Assembly: GCF_913776365.1 (NCBI RefSeq)
Contig: NZ_CAJYMO010000250.1
Location: 1-41,083, forward strand
Length of the DNA: 41,083 nt
Reading direction: 5' to 3'
Source of the DNA: an uncultured Chryseobacterium sp.
GTDB taxonomy: Bacteria > Bacteroidota > Bacteroidia > Flavobacteriales > Weeksellaceae
Below are positions 25,472 to 33,008 of this stretch, one piece after another; the first letter of the stretch is position 1; each line of letters begins with the position of its first letter. A program made the translations under genes and the position numbers. A model generated the notes under the pieces. The model ran no database searches and was not told the DNA's origin. It saw only the letters and a program-made list of their open reading frames with translations.

Positions 25472-25777
25472 ATGGAACCGATCAGCAAAGACGATATCCG
25501 TTATAAAGAAGCCGAAAAGCAGGTAAAAAGGATCAAACAATTCTATGTTTCCCTGTTCATCTATCTTACTGTGAACATTTTTATCCTCATCCTGAATTAC
25601 CGGGAACTGAAACCGGGAGAAACAATATGGCACCTGAAATACTTCTCCCTTCCGCTGTTCTGGGGAATTGCCGTGGTCATCCATGCGATGAGGGCTTTTA
25701 TCCCCGGTTTTATGCTGGGAAGCAAATGGGAAGACCGCAAAATCAGGGAACTGATGGAAAAGGAGAAAATGAAGTAA
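25472..25777 (+). CDS. 2TM-domain protein (copy 1)
   Basis: The 101-residue protein has a charged N-terminal helix (EAEKQVKRIKQFYVSL), two membrane helices and a C-terminal WEDRKIRELMEKEK helix. This is the 2TM domain (Pfam PF13239 type), function unknown. It is nearly identical in layout to the C-terminal domain of the kinase encoded 11 bp upstream, so the two proteins may oligomerise in the membrane. Confidence 0.85.
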   Translation: MEPISKDDIRYKEAEKQVKRIKQFYVSLFIYLTVNIFILILNYRELKPGETIWHLKYFSLPLFWGIAVVIHAMRAFIPGFMLGSKWEDRKIRELMEKEKMK

Positions 25778-25815
25778 GATGCCTGTAAACTGTCAATCCG
25801 TTAAATTAGAATATA

Positions 25816-26385
25816 ATGAACATCCTTCAGATAACTTTTGCCGTTTCCATGGCTGCCTGGTTCCTGAGTGAATTCCTGTACAAAAACATTCTGAAATCCG
25901 GCGAAAACGATCGCAAGGGAAAAGACCGGTCTACCCTGAATTTTCTCTGGATTGCCATTCCGTTTTCCATCACCACCGCTGTCATGGTGTCTGAATACAC
26001 GCGGATTCCCATTACCGGCAGAAACTGGATCCTGTATCTCGGTGAAGCCTTTATCCTCACCGGAATCCTGGTAAGGTACATCATCATCAGGTCGCTGGGA
26101 AGGTATTTTACAGTGGATGTAACCATCCGGAGAGACCACAGCCTGAAAAAGGAAGGATTTTACCGATACCTGAGGCATCCGTCCTATTCATTTTCCCTGC
26201 TGACTTCATTAGGGCTCGGATTGTATTTAAATAACTGGCTGTCACTGGTGTTGGCCTTTCTTCCGCCTTTCATTGCTTTCAGCTACCGGATAGCCATTGA
26301 GGAAAGAACCCTGATTGAACAGTTCGGGGAAGAATACCTGGAGTACGGGAAAAAGACGAAGAAGCTGATTCCTTTCGTATACTAA
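25816..26385 (+). CDS. Isoprenylcysteine carboxyl methyltransferase-like membrane protein
   Basis: The 189-residue protein has about five membrane helices and the ICMT/PEMT signature GFYRYLRHPSY followed by EERTLIEQFGEEYLEYGKK. In eukaryotes ICMT methylates prenylated cysteines; bacterial homologs act on unknown, probably lipid or small-molecule, substrates. It is 38 bp after the first 2TM gene and seems to be the last gene of the kinase operon. Whether it modifies a component of the sensory system is unknown. Confidence 0.85.
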   Translation: MNILQITFAVSMAAWFLSEFLYKNILKSGENDRKGKDRSTLNFLWIAIPFSITTAVMVSEYTRIPITGRNWILYLGEAFILTGILVRYIIIRSLGRYFTVDVTIRRDHSLKKEGFYRYLRHPSYSFSLLTSLGLGLYLNNWLSLVLAFLPPFIAFSYRIAIEERTLIEQFGEEYLEYGKKTKKLIPFVY

Positions 26386-26390
26386 TACTA

Positions 26391-26418
26391 AGATCCCGCG
26401 GATTTGTAACCGTGAGAT
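26391..26418. repeat. REP-like repeat, copy 1 (downstream of ICMT-like gene)
   Basis: AGATCCCGCGGATTTGTAAC and the following CGTGAGAT match the copy at 26908-26936 in the same orientation, with one substitution and one missing base. The two copies bracket the XRE regulator gene. Confidence 0.6.
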
Positions 26419-26445
26419 GTTATTTTGCAATCCTCAGGTTTCTCA

Positions 26446-26907
26446 TCATTTCCGGAGATATTCCTCCAGTTTAGCCATCATTTCCTCTTTTTCTTTCAGC
26501 ATTCTTTCATACAGCGCAATTTTCTCCTCGTGCAGCTGAAGAAGCTTGTCAACCGGATGGTAGGTATTGTTTACCGTATCATTCATAATAGGTAAGGAAC
26601 TGTTGTTAAATGTATTGGCTATGATATTGAATGCCTGTTCTTCCTCTAGTCGTTCGAGAGCTTCTATCGGGACATTCATAATTCCGGCAATTTTTTCAAG
26701 CATGTCCTTTTCAATGGTTTCCCTCTGTTCCAGAAGGGATATTTTCTGCTGGCTGCAGTTGAGGTCGTCAGCCAGTGTTTCCTGCTTAATGTTCAGCATT
26801 TCCCGGAACCTTCTGATGTTCCTGCCCTGATGTATTTTTTTGTCCTGTATATTTGTGTATGTAAAGAACAAATATAAGTAAAAAGTTTCATGGAATTTTT
26901 TCAACAA
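26446..26907 (-). CDS. XRE-family helix-turn-helix regulator
   Basis: The 153-residue frame contains an HTH of XRE type (about 29-88: NIRRFREMLNIKQETLADDL, then CSQQKISLLEQ) and a C-terminal coiled coil (HEEKIALYERMLKEKEEMMA) likely for dimerisation. The start is unclear. A TATATTTG -7-like element lies inside the first codons on the minus strand, and the first 20 or so residues (MLKKFHETFYLYLFFTYTNI) are not typical; a non-ATG start nearer the HTH is possible. It runs opposite to all its neighbours and is enclosed by a pair of direct repeats. Its target is unknown. Confidence 0.75.
   Translation of the reverse strand: MLKKFHETFYLYLFFTYTNIQDKKIHQGRNIRRFREMLNIKQETLADDLNCSQQKISLLEQRETIEKDMLEKIAGIMNVPIEALERLEEEQAFNIIANTFNNSSLPIMNDTVNNTYHPVDKLLQLHEEKIALYERMLKEKEEMMAKLEEYLRK
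26869..26876 (-). promoter_or_regulatory. Candidate -7 element for the XRE gene
   Basis: The minus strand reads TATATTTG. If used, transcription would start downstream of the ATG at 26907, which conflicts with that start codon. Confidence 0.3.
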
Positions 26908-26936
26908 AGATCCCGCAGATTTGTAATCCGTGAGAT
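26908..26936. repeat. REP-like repeat, copy 2 (upstream of XRE gene)
   Basis: AGATCCCGCAGATTTGTAAT followed by CCGTGAGAT is the second copy. Together with flanking bases it folds into an imperfect hairpin closed by AAAGATC and GATCTTT. Confidence 0.6.
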
Positions 26937-26952
26937 CTTTATCTACAATTCT

Positions 26953-26983
26953 TACCGTTCGGTACCGTTTTTCTACGGTTCGG
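26953..26983 (+). promoter_or_regulatory. LytTR-type operator pair upstream of the second 2TM gene
   Basis: TACCGTTCGG (26953-26962) and TACGGTTCGG (26974-26983) again have a 21-bp period. The 9-mer ACCGTTCGG fits the published LytTR consensus [TA][AC][CA]GTTN[AG][TG] at every position. The downstream copy ends 10 bp before the -33 TTG. Confidence 0.75.
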
Positions 26984-26993
26984 TAAGGTAAAG

Positions 26994-27025
26994 TTGATTT
27001 GAGGGAAGGACCTGATGTACATTTG
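26994..27025 (+). promoter_or_regulatory. Promoter of the 2TM/LytTR operon
   Basis: TTG at 26994-26996 and TACATTTG at 27018-27025 are separated by 21 bp, the same geometry as the receptor promoter. Confidence 0.75.
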
Positions 27026-27065
27026 TATCAACAAAAACAAACAATTCATCTTTAAAACAAAAAAT

Positions 27066-27359
27066 ATGGAAACTTTCATCAACAAAGACACCCAGGCTTA
27101 CGAAAAAGCGGCAAGAAGAGTAAAAGAACTTAAAGGATTCTATGGAAATTTAACTTCCTATCTCCTGGTTATTTCTTTTTTAGTCATCCTGAACCTCATT
27201 ACTTCACCAGGTTACCTGTGGTTCATCTGGCCGATGCTGGGATGGGGAATCGGTGTTGCCGCACACGCTGCCGGAACTTTTGGAATCGGTAAAGACTGGG
27301 AAGAAAAAAAGATCAGAGAACTGATGGACGAAGAAAGAAAAAATACCAGGGCATTATAA
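27066..27359 (+). CDS. 2TM-domain protein (copy 2)
   Basis: The 97-residue protein has the 2TM layout: YEKAARRVKELKGFYGNL, two membrane helices around FLVILNLITSPGYLWF and PMLGWGIGVAAH, then WEEKKIRELMDEE. It is the closest relative of the kinase's C-terminal domain, sharing PMLGWGIGV. The start is the ATG at 27066; the frame upstream lies in the promoter. It is the first gene behind a LytTR-type operator pair, so it is probably a target of the neighbouring regulator. It may feed back on the kinase. Confidence 0.85.
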   Translation: METFINKDTQAYEKAARRVKELKGFYGNLTSYLLVISFLVILNLITSPGYLWFIWPMLGWGIGVAAHAAGTFGIGKDWEEKKIRELMDEERKNTRAL

Positions 27360-27388
27360 ATTAAATCAACTTAAAAAAACAGAATATC

Positions 27389-27664
27389 ATGGACTACAAT
27401 CAGGCACAGCAAAGAGTAAAAGACCTTAAAAAATTCTATAAAGGCGTTTTATGGTTTTTCATCGTGGCTTTCATTATATTTTTTGATGATATTTTCGAAA
27501 AGGGAATCTTCAGTTTTTCTTTATGGGACGGATCCATCATTCTCAGCATCTGGGCGGTTATCCTGATCTCAAGGGCCATAAAGCTTTTTCTTCTGGATGC
27601 TGAATGGGAGAGGGGAATTATGGAAAAGGAAATGCGCAAGACAAAGAAGCCGCTGCAGTTTTAG
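27389..27664 (+). CDS. 2TM-domain protein (copy 3)
   Basis: The 91-residue protein has the N-terminal QAQQRVKDLKKFYKGV helix, two hydrophobic segments and the C-terminal WERGIMEKEMRKTK helix. It is the most diverged of the set and lacks the PMLGWGIGV motif. It lies 29 bp after copy 2 and 57 bp before the LytTR regulator, and the three genes probably form one operon. Confidence 0.82.
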   Translation: MDYNQAQQRVKDLKKFYKGVLWFFIVAFIIFFDDIFEKGIFSFSLWDGSIILSIWAVILISRAIKLFLLDAEWERGIMEKEMRKTKKPLQF

Positions 27665-27721
27665 GATCCGCTGAATTTAAGTATTTTTAATCCCTAATTT
27701 TACCCGAAAAAATAAACAGCA

Positions 27722-28465
27722 ATGATCAGAACTGTGATTATCGAAGACGAAAGGCCGGCTTCAAGGAAACTGGAAAGAATGCTTGGTGAATTTCCTGATA
27801 TCGAAGTGGTTGCCAAAATAGAATCTGTGGAAGAAGGCATCCGGTGGTTTTCAGACCAGCCCCATCCGCAGCTCATCTTTTCGGATATTGTACTGGGAGA
27901 CGGCCTGTCATTCGATATTTTTGAAAAAGTTCCTACCAAAGGCTTCATCATTTACACTACGGCTTTTGATCAGTATACGCTGAAAGCTTTTAAACTGAAC
28001 AGCATCGATTATCTTTTGAAACCGATTATGGAAGAAGACCTTTCAGGAGCCGTTGAGAAGTTCAGGTCATTCATCCCGTCAGACAGCTCAGAAAATTCCG
28101 GGGAGATCAAGAATCTCATCAAAAGCGAGAGAACAATACTCTCCAGGATTCTTGTGAAGATAGGATATAACCTTAAAATTGTACAGACGCATGAAATCAG
28201 CTGTTTTTTCAGCGAAAACAAGATTGTATACCTGCAGACCCGTGAGCGGGCTTATCCGTCGGATTTTACCCTTGATGAGCTGGAAGAGGTATTGGATGAA
28301 AAGAAGTTTTTCAGGGTCAACCGGCAGTTTATGATCAGTTCGGATTATATCAAGAATATCCATACTTCACCCAATTACAAAGTGGAACTGGAGTTTCAGC
28401 CGCAGGAAGAGATTAGCGTCAGCCGTGACCGGGTGAAGGATTTCAAGGACTGGCTGGTAAGCTGA
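27722..28465 (+). CDS. LytTR-family response regulator
   Basis: The 247-residue protein has a receiver domain (about 1-120) with acidic pair E8/D9, phospho-acceptor Asp55 in LIFSDIVLGD, and Lys100 in YLLKP. A LytTR DNA-binding domain (about 140-247) follows, with ETHEISCFFSE-type strands and FFRVNRQFMISSDYI. It is the natural partner of the LytS-type kinase at 24144, and its DNA-binding family predicts exactly the kind of paired direct repeats found at 21005, 26953 and 24055. No terminator was seen directly after it. Confidence 0.92.
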   Translation: MIRTVIIEDERPASRKLERMLGEFPDIEVVAKIESVEEGIRWFSDQPHPQLIFSDIVLGDGLSFDIFEKVPTKGFIIYTTAFDQYTLKAFKLNSIDYLLKPIMEEDLSGAVEKFRSFIPSDSSENSGEIKNLIKSERTILSRILVKIGYNLKIVQTHEISCFFSENKIVYLQTRERAYPSDFTLDELEEVLDEKKFFRVNRQFMISSDYIKNIHTSPNYKVELEFQPQEEISVSRDRVKDFKDWLVS

Positions 28466-28511
28466 TCAGGATATGGCAGAATCAAGGATACACTATAATT
28501 TCATCATTCAT

Positions 28512-28539
28512 CACTCATCACTTATCACTCATCACTTAT
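28512..28539. repeat. 14-bp tandem repeat
   Basis: CACTCATCACTTAT occurs twice in tandem, with a further partial copy (ATCATTCATCACT) just upstream. The repeat overlaps the stop codon of the following minus-strand gene. Confidence 0.75.
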
Positions 28540-29432
28540 CTGTAATCCATACGGTTAGCTTCGGTATCTTCAAGCTGTTGTACAATGGTTTTCGGGATTT
28601 CATCGCTGCCGATTGGGAAGCTGAGGGAATCTGAAATGAAGGTCTTCCGGTCTGCCTTCCGGAAAATTTCGAACAGGGCAATAGGTTCTTGGTTGAAGCT
28701 GATACACGTACTTACAAAATGCAACTCATGGAGCTTATATTCTGGATTTTTCAATTTTTCCTTGATGTCTTTTATTCTTGAAATAAAATGACGCTGGCGG
28801 ATGAACGTATTGCTGTTCATGATGATAAAAACGTAGTCTGAATACGCCGTTATTTTCCCGAAATACTTATGCCGGTCGCCGCCGCTCCTTTCAATAAGAT
28901 ATTCACCGGTGGTTTCGGACTTATAGATTTCCGTTGCCGAGCGCCAGACCCGGTCATCCTTGGCATGAAGCGGACTTTCCGGAAGGTTCCTGTTATAGGA
29001 ATACCAGCAGCCGACAAGCCTGTCCAGCAGCTCTGTATTCTGTTTCACATTATTCATATCAATCCTGAGGTCATTGAAGTTGAATGATTCCGTATGGGAA
29101 TTGATAAAGTCGATATAGCTGGAATATCCCAATACCCTGACCATAAGGCTCAGTTTTGCCAGGTTAGGTTTGCTCAGGCCGGCATTTTCGTTTCTTCTGT
29201 ATTTCTTCAGTTTGTTGATGATAAGATGTTCATACAGATAATTGGAACCGAGCAGTTCAGGATTCTTTCCGTTTCCTTTTTCCTGATGGTCAGTATTGAT
29301 CAGGTCATTAAGCTCGGCAACGATGTATGACCATTCTGTTTTGGAAACGTCTTCCCAATGAAGCTTTTTCAAAAAATGCAGGCTCAGGAAGTTCATGAGC
29401 TTTTCCAGATGCAGAATATCCTCTTTTTTCAT
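28536..29432 (-). CDS. Protein of unknown function (298 aa)
   Basis: I do not recognise a family. The protein has no signal peptide or membrane helix. It has a helical N-terminal part (about 1-125, LEKLMNFLSLHFLKKLHWEDV and LSKPNLAKLSLMVRVLGYSS) and a mixed C-terminal part with alternating strands (YLIERSGGDRHKYFGKITAY, FHSRIKD-like). The N-terminal YSSYIDFINSHTESF stretch resembles short death-like or helical recruitment modules, but this is not a firm call. It lies alone, convergent with the LytTR regulator gene and next to a 14-bp tandem repeat. Confidence 0.75.
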   Translation of the reverse strand: MKKEDILHLEKLMNFLSLHFLKKLHWEDVSKTEWSYIVAELNDLINTDHQEKGNGKNPELLGSNYLYEHLIINKLKKYRRNENAGLSKPNLAKLSLMVRVLGYSSYIDFINSHTESFNFNDLRIDMNNVKQNTELLDRLVGCWYSYNRNLPESPLHAKDDRVWRSATEIYKSETTGEYLIERSGGDRHKYFGKITAYSDYVFIIMNSNTFIRQRHFISRIKDIKEKLKNPEYKLHELHFVSTCISFNQEPIALFEIFRKADRKTFISDSLSFPIGSDEIPKTIVQQLEDTEANRMDYR

Positions 29433-29545
29433 TCTTTTAATTTATAAGACCAATATAAGATTATTTTAAAACTTAATACGACTGTTGCAAGACTTTTGTA
29501 TTTTAGGGTTGACGGATATTTCAGTAAGAAATAAACGTTGAAACA

Positions 29546-30301
29546 ATGGAAACAAAAGCACAGTTACAGAACGATCCACTGTGGATCAGGTTACAGCATC
29601 TTTCATTAGACCACCCGGATGCTTATTTTCCTTTCTCTAAAAAACTGGCAGAACAGGAAAACTGGACGGAAGATTTTACGGAAAAGGCAATTGAAGAATA
29701 CAAGAAATTTATCTATCTCTGCTGTACAATACCCACCGGCGCTTCACCCGGTGAAACAATAGACCGGGTCTGGCACCTTCACCTTACCTATACACAACAT
29801 TACTGGGAGGAATTCTGCCCGGAAATCCTGCACCGGAAGCTGCACCATCATCCTTCCGGCGGCGGTAAGGATGAAACCGAAAGACACAGGAAATGGTTTG
29901 AAGAAACCGTAAAAAGCTATCAGGAAATCTTCCGGCAGCCGCCGCCTGAAGAGATATGGCAGCCATTGCGAAAAAATATTCCTGCGAAAAAGAAATTGCA
30001 GTTCACAGGAAAACTGGTCCTGGCTATTCTTATCCTGTCGGTGGTTCTTTATGGTTTCCTGAATGAGTATACGGGACTTATCGCCTGTTTTTCAGGGATT
30101 GCCATTGTTTTTATCATCGTAGGGATCATCCGGAGATATGGTAATAATGCAAACTCTTCCGCAAACGGCAGCAGCGGAATATTCTTTTTTACCTGTGGAG
30201 GAGACAGTTCCTGCGACGATGGCGGGAGCTCTTCCAGCTGCGGAAGTTCCTGTGGCAGCAGCTGCGGCGGAGGATGCGGGGGATGCGGCGGCGGTGATTG
30301 A
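29546..30301 (+). CDS. Membrane protein with WHLHLTY motif domain and Gly/Cys-rich tail
   Basis: The 251-residue protein has an N-terminal soluble domain with the motif WHLHLTYTQHYW (76-87), typical of the glycine-rich-domain-protein (GRDP/TIGR04222-like) group. Two membrane helices follow (about 153-171 and 177-195). The 35-residue C-terminal tail has seven cysteines (217, 223, 232, 236, 240, 244, 247) among Gly and Ser. The tail could bind metal. The role is unknown. The next gene starts 17 bp downstream. Confidence 0.8.
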   Translation: METKAQLQNDPLWIRLQHLSLDHPDAYFPFSKKLAEQENWTEDFTEKAIEEYKKFIYLCCTIPTGASPGETIDRVWHLHLTYTQHYWEEFCPEILHRKLHHHPSGGGKDETERHRKWFEETVKSYQEIFRQPPPEEIWQPLRKNIPAKKKLQFTGKLVLAILILSVVLYGFLNEYTGLIACFSGIAIVFIIVGIIRRYGNNANSSANGSSGIFFFTCGGDSSCDDGGSSSSCGSSCGSSCGGGCGGCGGGD

Positions 30302-30318
30302 TTTTAAAACCAAATGCA

Positions 30319-30669
30319 ATGAAGAAAGTTCTTATTCATACCCTTCCGGTTGCACTTACCTTTACCGGGCTGCTTGTAATCGGGCATGCATTCAATCCGG
30401 TCGCTTTAAAAGGTCCGGACTTTCTGAAGTCTTATCTCATTCTGATATTCAGTTTCTACGCTTCAGTTTTTTCCTCTACATTATTCAAAGAAAGCATTTC
30501 GAAAACCACCCTGTATGGTATGGCTCTTATTTTCATTTTAGGAGTCGTTAAACTGATCAATGGGGTCATTTTACAAAAACCCGTAGGATTTTTACTTATG
30601 ATTTTAACAGGGGAACTGGCTGTTATGCTGTCTGTTTATCTCTATCATTTCAATAAAAGGATGCAGTAG
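30319..30669 (+). CDS. Small integral membrane protein of unknown function
   Basis: The 116-residue protein has four predicted membrane helices. The start is the ATG at 30319 (MKKVLIHTLPVALTF); an in-frame TTG at 30298 overlaps the previous stop codon and adds nothing recognisable. It is probably co-transcribed with the Gly/Cys-tail protein. A terminator follows. Confidence 0.75.
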   Translation: MKKVLIHTLPVALTFTGLLVIGHAFNPVALKGPDFLKSYLILIFSFYASVFSSTLFKESISKTTLYGMALIFILGVVKLINGVILQKPVGFLLMILTGELAVMLSVYLYHFNKRMQ

Positions 30670-30696
30670 CCATTTCAGGATTCTGCAAAAATAAAA

Positions 30697-30716
30697 CCCG
30701 AAACAATTGCTTCGGG
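30697..30716. terminator. Terminator-like hairpin between convergent small genes
   Basis: CCCGAA and TTCGGG form a short stem with flanking A- and T-rich sequence. Confidence 0.6.
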
Positions 30717-30740
30717 CTTATTATTGTATTGATTCTTTAC

Positions 30741-30935
30741 TTATTTTCTTTCCGGTTTTATCCCGTATGTATTGATCAGGGCATAGGTAATGACTACCAG
30801 CATAATGCTTAAGGTTAGCTGCGATTTCTCAGGGCTTACTATTTCCTGATACAGGTGGTATCCGAAAAATGAAGATACGATGGCGATGATCAGTTGCTGT
30901 ACATGAGAATACCTGTTTTCTAAAATGGCTTTCAT
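30741..30935 (-). CDS. Small membrane protein (64 aa) of unknown function
   Basis: Two hydrophobic segments (about 13-30 and 40-57) are joined by the charged linker EIVSPEKSQ. It has a proper ATG at 30935. It stands alone, between the terminator at 30697 and the mnmA gene; no family is recognised. Confidence 0.6.
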   Translation of the reverse strand: MKAILENRYSHVQQLIIAIVSSFFGYHLYQEIVSPEKSQLTLSIMLVVITYALINTYGIKPERK

Positions 30936-31017
30936 AATGATATTTTTTATTGTTATTTACTGAGTAAGTATCACAATTCAAAATAGGTTACAGAAAAAAA
31001 TGAAATTTTTTCCATTT

Positions 31018-32205
31018 TTATGAAATTACGCCGCTTCCCAACAATTCTTCTCCATTATACCAGGCAGCAAACTGGCCTTCTGCAATCGCAGACTGCGGAT
31101 CTTCAAATTCCACATACAAAGCCTCTTCAAACTGATATAAAACGGCCTTTTGCAAAGGCTGCCGATACCTGAATCTTGCCATCACCTCCATTGATTCCCC
31201 GTTTTTCAGTTTCAGGTCTTCACGCACCCAGTGCAGTTCTGAATAGTTAATCTTCAAAGCTCTTTTCAGCAATCCCGGAAACTGGTGGCTTTCTCCTACG
31301 AACAGGATGTTGTTCTCCATGTCTCTGGAAATGATAAAGCAGCTTTCTTTATGACCGCCGATTCCAAGTCCTTTGCTTTGTCCGATGGTGAAAAACTGGG
31401 CGCCCTGATGCTTCCCGATCACTTTTCCATCCGTTTTTTTATAATTGATCTTCTGGCTCAGGAATTCCAGCTCCTCCTGTTTTGATGAAAATTCAGGCAT
31501 TTCCTGCGTAAAAAGCGGTGAATCCTTGAAAATTTCTACAATTTCCCCTTCTTTTGGAACCAGCTGCTGTTGTAAAAATTGGGGAAGGCTTACTTTACCG
31601 ATAAAGCATAATCCCTGGGAATCTTTCTTATCAGCCGTTACAAGGCCTATTTCTTTTGCAATTTCCCTTACCTGAGGTTTGGTCAGTTCACCAAGCGGAA
31701 ACAATGCTTTGGACAGCTGATCCTGGCTTAACTGGCATAGAAAATACGATTGGTCCTTGTTATTGTCTTTTCCGGCGAGCAAATGGAAAATTTCCTTTCC
31801 GTTCTCATCTGTTGTGGAATCCACCCTCGCATAATGTCCGGTAGCCACTTTATCCGCTCCCAACGACATGGCAGTCTTCATAAAAACATCGAATTTCACT
31901 TCCCGGTTGCACAGCACATCAGGATTCGGAGTTCTGCCTTTCTGGTATTCATCGAACATGTAATCTACAATTCGCTCTTTGTAAAGATCACTCATGTCGA
32001 TTACCTGAAAAGGGATTCCCAACTTCTGAGCGACCATTAAGGCATCATTGCTGTCTTCAATCCACGGACATTCGTCTTCCAGCGTTACGGATGCGTCATT
32101 CCAGTTTCTCATAAACAGGGCGACTACTTCATGGCCCTGCTGCTGTAACAGATAGGCTGTTACGCTTGAGTCTACACCCCCGGAGAGGCCTACTACTACT
32201 TTCAT
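31018..32205 (-). CDS. mnmA: tRNA-specific 2-thiouridylase MnmA
   Basis: MnmA adds sulfur at position 2 of U34 in tRNA-Lys, -Glu and -Gln, using ATP and a sulfur relay. The 395-residue protein has the PP-loop SGGVDSS (8-14), catalytic Cys99 in NPDVLCN and Cys200 in DSQGLCFIG. The insert and C-terminal beta-barrel are typical. It modifies the same nucleotide as MnmG, which is also in this window. A TATTTTTG word (32256-32263, minus) is a candidate -7 element. Confidence 0.96.
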   Translation of the reverse strand: MKVVVGLSGGVDSSVTAYLLQQQGHEVVALFMRNWNDASVTLEDECPWIEDSNDALMVAQKLGIPFQVIDMSDLYKERIVDYMFDEYQKGRTPNPDVLCNREVKFDVFMKTAMSLGADKVATGHYARVDSTTDENGKEIFHLLAGKDNNKDQSYFLCQLSQDQLSKALFPLGELTKPQVREIAKEIGLVTADKKDSQGLCFIGKVSLPQFLQQQLVPKEGEIVEIFKDSPLFTQEMPEFSSKQEELEFLSQKINYKKTDGKVIGKHQGAQFFTIGQSKGLGIGGHKESCFIISRDMENNILFVGESHQFPGLLKRALKINYSELHWVREDLKLKNGESMEVMARFRYRQPLQKAVLYQFEEALYVEFEDPQSAIAEGQFAAWYNGEELLGSGVIS

Positions 32206-32255
32206 TGTATTTCAATTTTACGGAACTCTTAACGGGAGTCCTTAGTTTGACCCGG

Positions 32256-32263
32256 CAAAAATA
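32256..32263 (-). promoter_or_regulatory. Candidate -7 element for mnmA
   Basis: The minus strand reads TATTTTTG, matching TAnnTTTG, 51 bp before the mnmA start. A -33 TTG was not found at normal spacing. Confidence 0.4.
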
Positions 32264-32371
32264 CAATTAAAAAGATTCGTAAGAAAGGGATAATTCAGGC
32301 ATTGATAAAAACAATGTTGGTGACATTGCGTTTAGCTCTTTATTATAATGTGTCAACTGTATAAGAAAAAA

Positions 32372-32396
32372 CCCGTTCTGAAAATATCAGAACGGG
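32372..32396 (-). terminator. Terminator of the secreted-protein cassette
   Basis: CCCGTTCTGA and TCAGAACGGG form a perfect 10-bp stem with a 5-nt loop; on the minus strand a TTTTTT run follows. Confidence 0.88.
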
Positions 32397-32416
32397 CCTT
32401 TCAGTATTTTTTTTCT

Positions 32417-32980
32417 TTAGTAAAAAATGACCCACTCTTCATCTGCAAATGTAAAATAAGTGCCAGAAATCAGAGTCGTATAAGCAGTAAGATTCAAAAC
32501 AGGAGACTGTCCGCAGCTGATATACCCGATTGGGAAATACCCTGCTACATTAGTCCCGGTAGCGGGATCTTTCATTCCGAATTTAAATCCCAGAGAAGTA
32601 GCGGCGTTGCTGCTGCTCAGCGGGATGGTCGCACCGGGAAGTATGTATGGATTCAGATAATCATTATCAAGCACCCAGCGGTCTATTCCGGTTGTTTGCG
32701 GATATAAAGGGTTGAATGTGTTGGACAGATTTAAATCACTTTCGTAAAAGGCCTCAACAGGCGTGCTGGAAGACGGGGCATTGTTCAGCACCATCAGCCC
32801 GGTTACGCTGCTGCTGCCTTCCCAGGTAGGAGAGCAGCCTCCTGATGCATTGGTCTGATCAGATTTGATCAGGTTATATTCCAGTATATAGGGCGTGTAG
32901 TTTTGAAGATGAACTTTCGTACCTTGTGCCGACATCCAACAAGATACAGTGATGGCGGTTAGAGCTAATAATTTTTTCAT
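32417..32980 (-). CDS. Secreted protein of unknown function, paralog A
   Basis: The 187-residue protein has a signal peptide (MKKLLALTAITVSCWMSAQ) and a beta-rich mature part. It shares with its neighbour at 33009 the patterns QNYTPY, SGGCSPTWE, a GYF-x-IGY-like segment with Cys, and the C-terminal YFTFADEEWVIFY. The two conserved cysteines may form a disulfide. I do not recognise a family. It is the last gene of a three-gene cassette, with a good terminator 20 bp downstream. Confidence 0.8.
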   Translation of the reverse strand: MKKLLALTAITVSCWMSAQGTKVHLQNYTPYILEYNLIKSDQTNASGGCSPTWEGSSSVTGLMVLNNAPSSSTPVEAFYESDLNLSNTFNPLYPQTTGIDRWVLDNDYLNPYILPGATIPLSSSNAATSLGFKFGMKDPATGTNVAGYFPIGYISCGQSPVLNLTAYTTLISGTYFTFADEEWVIFY

Positions 32981-33008
32981 GGTATAATCTGTTATCTGTT
33001 GATTTTAA

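Noticed and set aside
28497..28540. Repeats suggesting a CRISPR array
   Set aside because: Unit is 14 bp in direct tandem without spacers and there are no cas genes.
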